This document shows, one piece after another, positions 13,719-18,077 of a DNA stretch of 18,077 nt. Origin of the DNA: an uncultured Bacteroidales bacterium (GTDB lineage: Bacteria; Bacteroidota; Bacteroidia; Bacteroidales; Bacteroidaceae); assembly GCA_945837185.1 (NCBI GenBank), contig CAMAMZ010000023.1:1-18077 (forward strand), read 5' to 3'. The notes under the pieces were generated by a model. It was given only the letters and a program-made list of their open reading frames with translations. It ran no database searches and was not told where the DNA came from. Both the position numbers and the translations under genes were made by a program. Positions within the stretch are counted from its first letter, which is position 1. Each line of letters opens with the position of its first letter.

Positions 13719-15170
13719 TTAGTTTCTATAGTTCAACTCATCCTGCGGTATGGGCAGTACATAGATATCTTCGCTGGCAGGAATGGTACGAGTTTCCTGG
13801 TTAGAAATGATGTCGCGGTTCAAACGCTTCATGTTATACCACATCTGTCCCTCACCAAACATTTCCTTGTGATACTCATTGTATATCATATCCTCTGTCA
13901 GGGTTACGTTACTCAGCAACGGAGCAAGACCACGGGAAGAAGTTTCGGCATTGAAGTAGGCCACAGCCTTGTCGTAGTCCGTATTGAGAAGTGCCTCAGC
14001 AGCAATCAGATAGAGTTCCGAAACGTGAAGCAGGGTAATGCCCGACACTCTGCTTGACCAATCGCTTGGGGCTAACTGGTCAGAAAGTTCATACACGTCT
14101 ACCAGTTTGTGGCAACGCGCGAAACCTGTACCTATCTTAAACCAGTTCAAACGGAAATCCTGTGTGGTAGCATCAACGTCCAACTTGTACACCTGGTCGT
14201 AGGGCAGCAGATGGGTAGCACCAGAGCCATCGAAGTAGGGATCGTAGCTTCGGTAGGAAGCGTACTCATAAAGATAAGTCTGACAAGTTCCGCTATAGGT
14301 ATTGGAATAGAGTCCCCAGATAGCCTCTTTCGGTGACAGACGTCCTGCATAGACATCCTTTACCTCGCTCGGCTCCGACAAGGGGAACTTCTTGCTTTCT
14401 ATTACCTTGGTAGCATATTCAGCAGCCTTGGCCATATTGCCCCGCATCCAATAAACACGGGCTGTGAGTGCCAAAACACCGTAGTAATTGCAATGGGTTT
14501 GACGATAGTTCTGGAACTTATAATAGTTCTCGTCATTGCGCGGATAGGTCAAACTGTTTTCCTCTACCTGCAACAATTTCTCAGCCTCAGCAAGGTCGGC
14601 CAAAATCAAGTCATAAACTTCACCCACCTTCTTGAAGGGGTTGATTTGCTGTGAATAGCTGGTTACATAAGGAATACCCTGCTTGCTCTCATCAGTAGAG
14701 CAGAACAAACGAAGGATATCGAAATGCAGCATGGCACGCACAGCCAGCATCTCTCCCTTGTACAGATTGTAAAGGGGCAGGCTCTCCTGCGACTTGCCTT
14801 CAAGATTACTCAAGATATTGTTGGCATAGCCGATGGAGGTATAGGCAGTAGACCATACATTGGCAAAACGCGTTGTAAGGTCATCGTTTTGCGTGTACTC
14901 ATAGCGAGACAAGGCACGTGACGATTCGGTGTTCTGGTCCAAATCCTGTGCCATGATATCAGTCAAACCCCATAACAACTCCTTGCCATACAAGTTGGCC
15001 GACTGCATAGAGCCATACACGCCATAGATAGCATCTTCAAAGCCCTGCGGTGTGGAGAAAAGGTCTGACTCCAGCTTCTGTGAGTCGGGACGAACATCCA
15101 GGAAGTCACCACACGAAGAAAGCATCAGTCCTGAGGTCAGGACAATGGTCATTATATTTAGTTTTCTCAT
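13719..15170 (-). CDS. SusD/RagB-like outer-membrane lipoprotein
   Basis: This 483-residue protein is the surface lid that binds cargo and feeds it to the SusC porin. The signal peptide ends in the lipobox LMLSSC, lipidating C20. CGDFLDVRPDSQKLESDLFS is the usual SusD N-terminal start, followed by GFEDAIYGVYGSM and helical TPR-like segments (SIGYANNILSNLEG, GEMLAVRAMLHFDILRLFC). The C-terminal region has the expected HVSELYLIAAEALLN, EYHKEMFGEGQMWYNMKR and PIPQDELNYRN. It follows susC by 12 bases, the canonical arrangement. The stop codon directly abuts the upstream ATG of the DUF4843 gene. Cargo cannot be assigned, since glycan-binding residues are not recognisable by eye and no neighbouring enzyme indicates a glycan. 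Confidence 0.94.
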   Translation of the reverse strand: MRKLNIMTIVLTSGLMLSSCGDFLDVRPDSQKLESDLFSTPQGFEDAIYGVYGSMQSANLYGKELLWGLTDIMAQDLDQNTESSRALSRYEYTQNDDLTTRFANVWSTAYTSIGYANNILSNLEGKSQESLPLYNLYKGEMLAVRAMLHFDILRLFCSTDESKQGIPYVTSYSQQINPFKKVGEVYDLILADLAEAEKLLQVEENSLTYPRNDENYYKFQNYRQTHCNYYGVLALTARVYWMRGNMAKAAEYATKVIESKKFPLSEPSEVKDVYAGRLSPKEAIWGLYSNTYSGTCQTYLYEYASYRSYDPYFDGSGATHLLPYDQVYKLDVDATTQDFRLNWFKIGTGFARCHKLVDVYELSDQLAPSDWSSRVSGITLLHVSELYLIAAEALLNTDYDKAVAYFNAETSSRGLAPLLSNVTLTEDMIYNEYHKEMFGEGQMWYNMKRLNRDIISNQETRTIPASEDIYVLPIPQDELNYRN

Positions 15171-15182
15171 TATGCTTGTTAA

Positions 15183-18077
15183 TTAAAAGGTTACGCTTAA
15201 CGACATGTTCACGCTGCGACTGTAGGGATAAGAGGTACCACGCTCATACTTGGCTGAAGTAAGGCGGAAGAGGTCCTCGGTACCCAAACCAACATACAAC
15301 TTCTGGAGATGGAAGCGCTGCAGGATTGACAGGGGCACATCGTATTGGAAATAGAGGCTTGAGAGCCACAATTCATTATCCTTTTCCACAAAACGGTCGG
15401 TATAGTTATAGCTGTTACCACCGGTGAGTGAGATGTTGAGATAGGGCACTACATCGCCTGCTTGCTGCCAACGCTCTGTGAAAGCGCGCACATCAGCATT
15501 GTAGCGAGGATTGATATTCTCAACCTTGGCTGCACGTGTTGAGTTGTACATTTCGCCGCCAAAACGATAAGAGAAATACATGCTCATAGAGAAACGCTGG
15601 TATTTCAGCTGAGTAGAGAATGTTCCTTGCAAAGTGGGGTTGACATCGCCGCAAGCCACCTGGTCTTTAGCATCGTAGACATAGGTATAGGAACCATCCT
15701 GCTTGATAAAGATTTCCTTACCCGTAGCAGGGTCGATGCCGGCAGAACGCACAGCGTAGATAGCTGTAGGCGACTCACCTTCACGATACTGTACAAGTGG
15801 TGATGCAGAGATGTTGTTGGCGGCATTCTCTTCATTGCGACGCTTCAAGGCATCAGAGATATTGTTGATGGTGGTCTTGGTGTGCAAGCCATTGACAGAG
15901 AGGTTCCACTCCCAATCCTTGGTCTTGATAATCTTACCCCATACAGAGAACTCGATACCGTTACTGTCTTGCGAACCTAAGTTAGACTTGACGGTGCTGG
16001 CACCTGACGAGGGAGGCAACGACATGTCGATGAGCATATCGGAGGTCTTCTCCTTATAGAAATCCAAATTGACATTCAAACGGTCGCCAAGGAACGAAGA
16101 GGTGAGACCTACATTGAACTTCTTGGTGGTTTGCCACTTCAAGTCGGGATTGGCCATACCCATTGGAATGGCACCCACACCGGTATAGGCTAAGAAATCG
16201 GTGGTGTACTGATAGGTGGTAACAGCCTGATAAGGATTGAACTTCACACTACCCGTGTAACCATAGCTTCCACGCAAACGGAAGGTGTTCACCCATCCAA
16301 GCTTTTTCACCCACTCTTCATTGTGCACGTTATAACCGAGACCTACAGACCAGAAGGGCGCATAGCGGTGGTTGGAACCGAACTTTGAAGAACCGGAAAC
16401 ACGGTATGAGCCATCCACCACATAACGGTTCTTCCACATGAAGTTGGCAGCCAAGAAGGCACCACAGCTGGCAGAAACATCCTGCGAACCGGTAGGACCG
16501 CCATAAGAAGGATAAGCAGTGGCATAAGCCATATCGGCCATGGCATCAGAGAGGAAACCCGTACCAATCAATGTGCTGGAGTGAGAATCAGCGTGCTTGG
16601 CCTCACCACCCAAGTTCAAGGTAAGCATGGTACCCTCCTTATCGAAGCTGTGGATATAGTTGGCCACCACCTTGGTGCTCCACTCATCGCTGGAGTTGTT
16701 GGTCAATTCATATTTACCCTTTTGAGAGAGCGTGGTTACGGTAGCATAGTTATTCGACTCGGGCGAGAGGAATACGTCGGCCGTACCTTTTGCTGTGCTA
16801 TATGAAGCCTGTGCTGTTACATAGAAATTGGGAAGGATGTTGTAACGGGCATCGAGCGAGATGAGCTGCGTGCGTGTCTGCGACTTGCTGAAACTGCTCA
16901 GAGAAGCCTCATAGAGAGGGTTGTTCATATCGTACGACAACTTGGAACGCAAATTACCCTTTTCGTCATAGGGAGAATCGTAGGGGTTGGCCAACAGATA
17001 GTCGGAGAAGTTGCCATACTTGGAGTTGTTGACATCCACCTGCTGATGGGAAGCACGAAGTGTCAATACCAGATCCTTGACCGCTGTATAAGAAAGGTAA
17101 ACATCCATGCCATAACGGTTACGGCCGTCATCTTTCATCACACCATTGGTAGCAGAGTAGTTGGCCTTAATGTTATAGTCCAAACCAGAACCACGTCCGG
17201 AGAGCGACAAAGAATGATCGTGCGAGAAACTGTTGCGGATGGGCTTCGACTTCCAGTCGGTATCTACTCCGCTGCTCACAAGGGCCAACTTATCATAGTA
17301 GCTCTGGTCTAAGCCACCGGTATTCGACTTGTAAAGCCCTGCCAAACGCTCGAGTTCGAGTTTCTGTGCGGCATTACATACATCATAACTGCTCAAATCA
17401 GCGAAACTAATCTGCGGTGTCAGGGTATAGCGGATGCGCAATGGTGACTGTGTTACGCGCTTACGCTCAATGACAATCACACCATTGGCAGCATTCTCAC
17501 CATAGAGTGCTGTGGCAGAAGCATCCTTCAAAATGTCTACACGCTCAATATCATTGATATCGAGGTCATAGAGGGCGGTAAGGGTCTGCTCCACACCATC
17601 GATTACAATCAACGGGGCATTCAAACCAACCTCATTATTGGTGGCCAACGACGTGGTGCTACGGATTACGAGATCAGGCACAACGTTAGGGTTGCTACCC
17701 GCAGCGTTGTTCTGTGTAATATTGAGTGCGGGATCCAAAGAAGCCAAGGTCTGCATCAAGTTATTAGGCGATACAGAAAGGATTTCGTCGCCACTCATAG
17801 AACGTGCTGCTCCGGTAAAGGTTTGCTTCTTACGGGTAAAGAAGCCATTGACAACCACGTCCGACAACACTTGCTCATCCGACTGCAATGCGATACGCAT
17901 ATTGGCGGCAGCAGTCTGCGTGGCTTGTTTCATACCAATGTAGGAGACGATAACCTTCTGCCCACGTTGGGGCGCTACATTCAAGGAGAAAGCTCCGTCG
18001 ACATCAGTTACAGCTGCCACCTTGGTTCCTTCCAAGCGCACCTGCGCACCAACAAGCGGTTCACCATCCGTAGCGGA
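15183..18077 (-). CDS. SusC/RagA-like TonB-dependent outer-membrane transporter, 5' end beyond the window
   Basis: The frame is open from the right edge (964 residues seen). A GTG at 18041 is not the start, because upstream codons (TDGEPLVGAQVRLEG) belong to the same domain. Residues about 1-60 form the carboxypeptidase-regulatory-like domain at the N terminus of SusC proteins (AAVTDVDGAFSLNVAP). The plug follows: VLSDVVVNGFFTRKKQTFTG, then LIVIDGVEQTL and the plug-end block SATALYGENAANGVIVIERK. The remainder is a 22-strand-type barrel ending SVNMSLSVTF, with a terminal phenylalanine for outer-membrane assembly. The signal peptide and any TonB-interacting start lie outside. It pairs with the SusD-like protein to import cargo using TonB energy. 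The truncation is only the window edge; no internal stop or frameshift is seen. Confidence 0.95.
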   Translation of the reverse strand, partial: SATDGEPLVGAQVRLEGTKVAAVTDVDGAFSLNVAPQRGQKVIVSYIGMKQATQTAAANMRIALQSDEQVLSDVVVNGFFTRKKQTFTGAARSMSGDEILSVSPNNLMQTLASLDPALNITQNNAAGSNPNVVPDLVIRSTTSLATNNEVGLNAPLIVIDGVEQTLTALYDLDINDIERVDILKDASATALYGENAANGVIVIERKRVTQSPLRIRYTLTPQISFADLSSYDVCNAAQKLELERLAGLYKSNTGGLDQSYYDKLALVSSGVDTDWKSKPIRNSFSHDHSLSLSGRGSGLDYNIKANYSATNGVMKDDGRNRYGMDVYLSYTAVKDLVLTLRASHQQVDVNNSKYGNFSDYLLANPYDSPYDEKGNLRSKLSYDMNNPLYEASLSSFSKSQTRTQLISLDARYNILPNFYVTAQASYSTAKGTADVFLSPESNNYATVTTLSQKGKYELTNNSSDEWSTKVVANYIHSFDKEGTMLTLNLGGEAKHADSHSSTLIGTGFLSDAMADMAYATAYPSYGGPTGSQDVSASCGAFLAANFMWKNRYVVDGSYRVSGSSKFGSNHRYAPFWSVGLGYNVHNEEWVKKLGWVNTFRLRGSYGYTGSVKFNPYQAVTTYQYTTDFLAYTGVGAIPMGMANPDLKWQTTKKFNVGLTSSFLGDRLNVNLDFYKEKTSDMLIDMSLPPSSGASTVKSNLGSQDSNGIEFSVWGKIIKTKDWEWNLSVNGLHTKTTINNISDALKRRNEENAANNISASPLVQYREGESPTAIYAVRSAGIDPATGKEIFIKQDGSYTYVYDAKDQVACGDVNPTLQGTFSTQLKYQRFSMSMYFSYRFGGEMYNSTRAAKVENINPRYNADVRAFTERWQQAGDVVPYLNISLTGGNSYNYTDRFVEKDNELWLSSLYFQYDVPLSILQRFHLQKLYVGLGTEDLFRLTSAKYERGTSYPYSRSVNMSLSVTF

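Noticed and set aside
15183..18077. SusC gene as a truncated pseudogene
   Set aside because: The missing N terminus is due to the window edge; the reading frame is uninterrupted up to the last base.

Overview
The window reads as a chromosomal segment of a Bacteroidota bacterium, most likely order Bacteroidales and possibly Prevotella-like; the genus is not settled by what is visible. The evidence is a SusC/SusD pair with DUF4843 and PKD-like lipoproteins, a fused MurF-alanine racemase, a GSCFA-family protein, and Bacteroidota-type -7 promoter boxes (TAnnTTTG) in six gene-upstream gaps. Coding density is high and all genes but one lie on the minus strand. No gene-free stretch exceeds 300 bases; the longest gap is 9784-10024 (241 bases).

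Region 1 (1-3963, minus): an adenosylcobalamin-dependent ribonucleotide reductase (nrdJ) is followed closely by dihydroneopterin aldolase (folB) and a zinc-dependent N-acetylmuramoyl-L-alanine amidase cut by the left edge. The gaps of 21 and 32 bases suggest one transcript. Region 2 (3964-4855): a short divergent promoter region separates nrdJ from a plus-strand nitroreductase. Region 3 (4866-6308, minus): an ExuT-like MFS transporter converges on the nitroreductase, with a small hairpin between them. Region 4 (6422-9783, minus): a MurF-Alr fusion for cell-wall precursor synthesis sits downstream of a GSCFA (SGNH-type) protein.

Region 5 (9840-10004) is a compact non-coding element. A perfect 13-base inverted repeat encloses three direct copies of an 18-base unit, and a fourth inverted unit can pair with each of the three. 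It lies between the SUS-like operon and the GSCFA gene and is the least explained structure here.

Region 6 (10025-18077, minus): a five-gene outer-membrane uptake operon runs SusC-like TonB-dependent porin (5' end outside the window), SusD-like lipoprotein, DUF4843 lipoprotein, PKD-like lipoprotein and a secreted TlpA-like thioredoxin. The genes are separated by 32 bases at most; one pair is directly abutting by the longest reading and another overlaps by 1 base. No glycoside hydrolase, lyase, sulfatase or sensor-regulator is present in the visible part, so the cargo is unlikely to be read off as a polysaccharide. It should be treated as an uncharacterised SUS-like uptake system.
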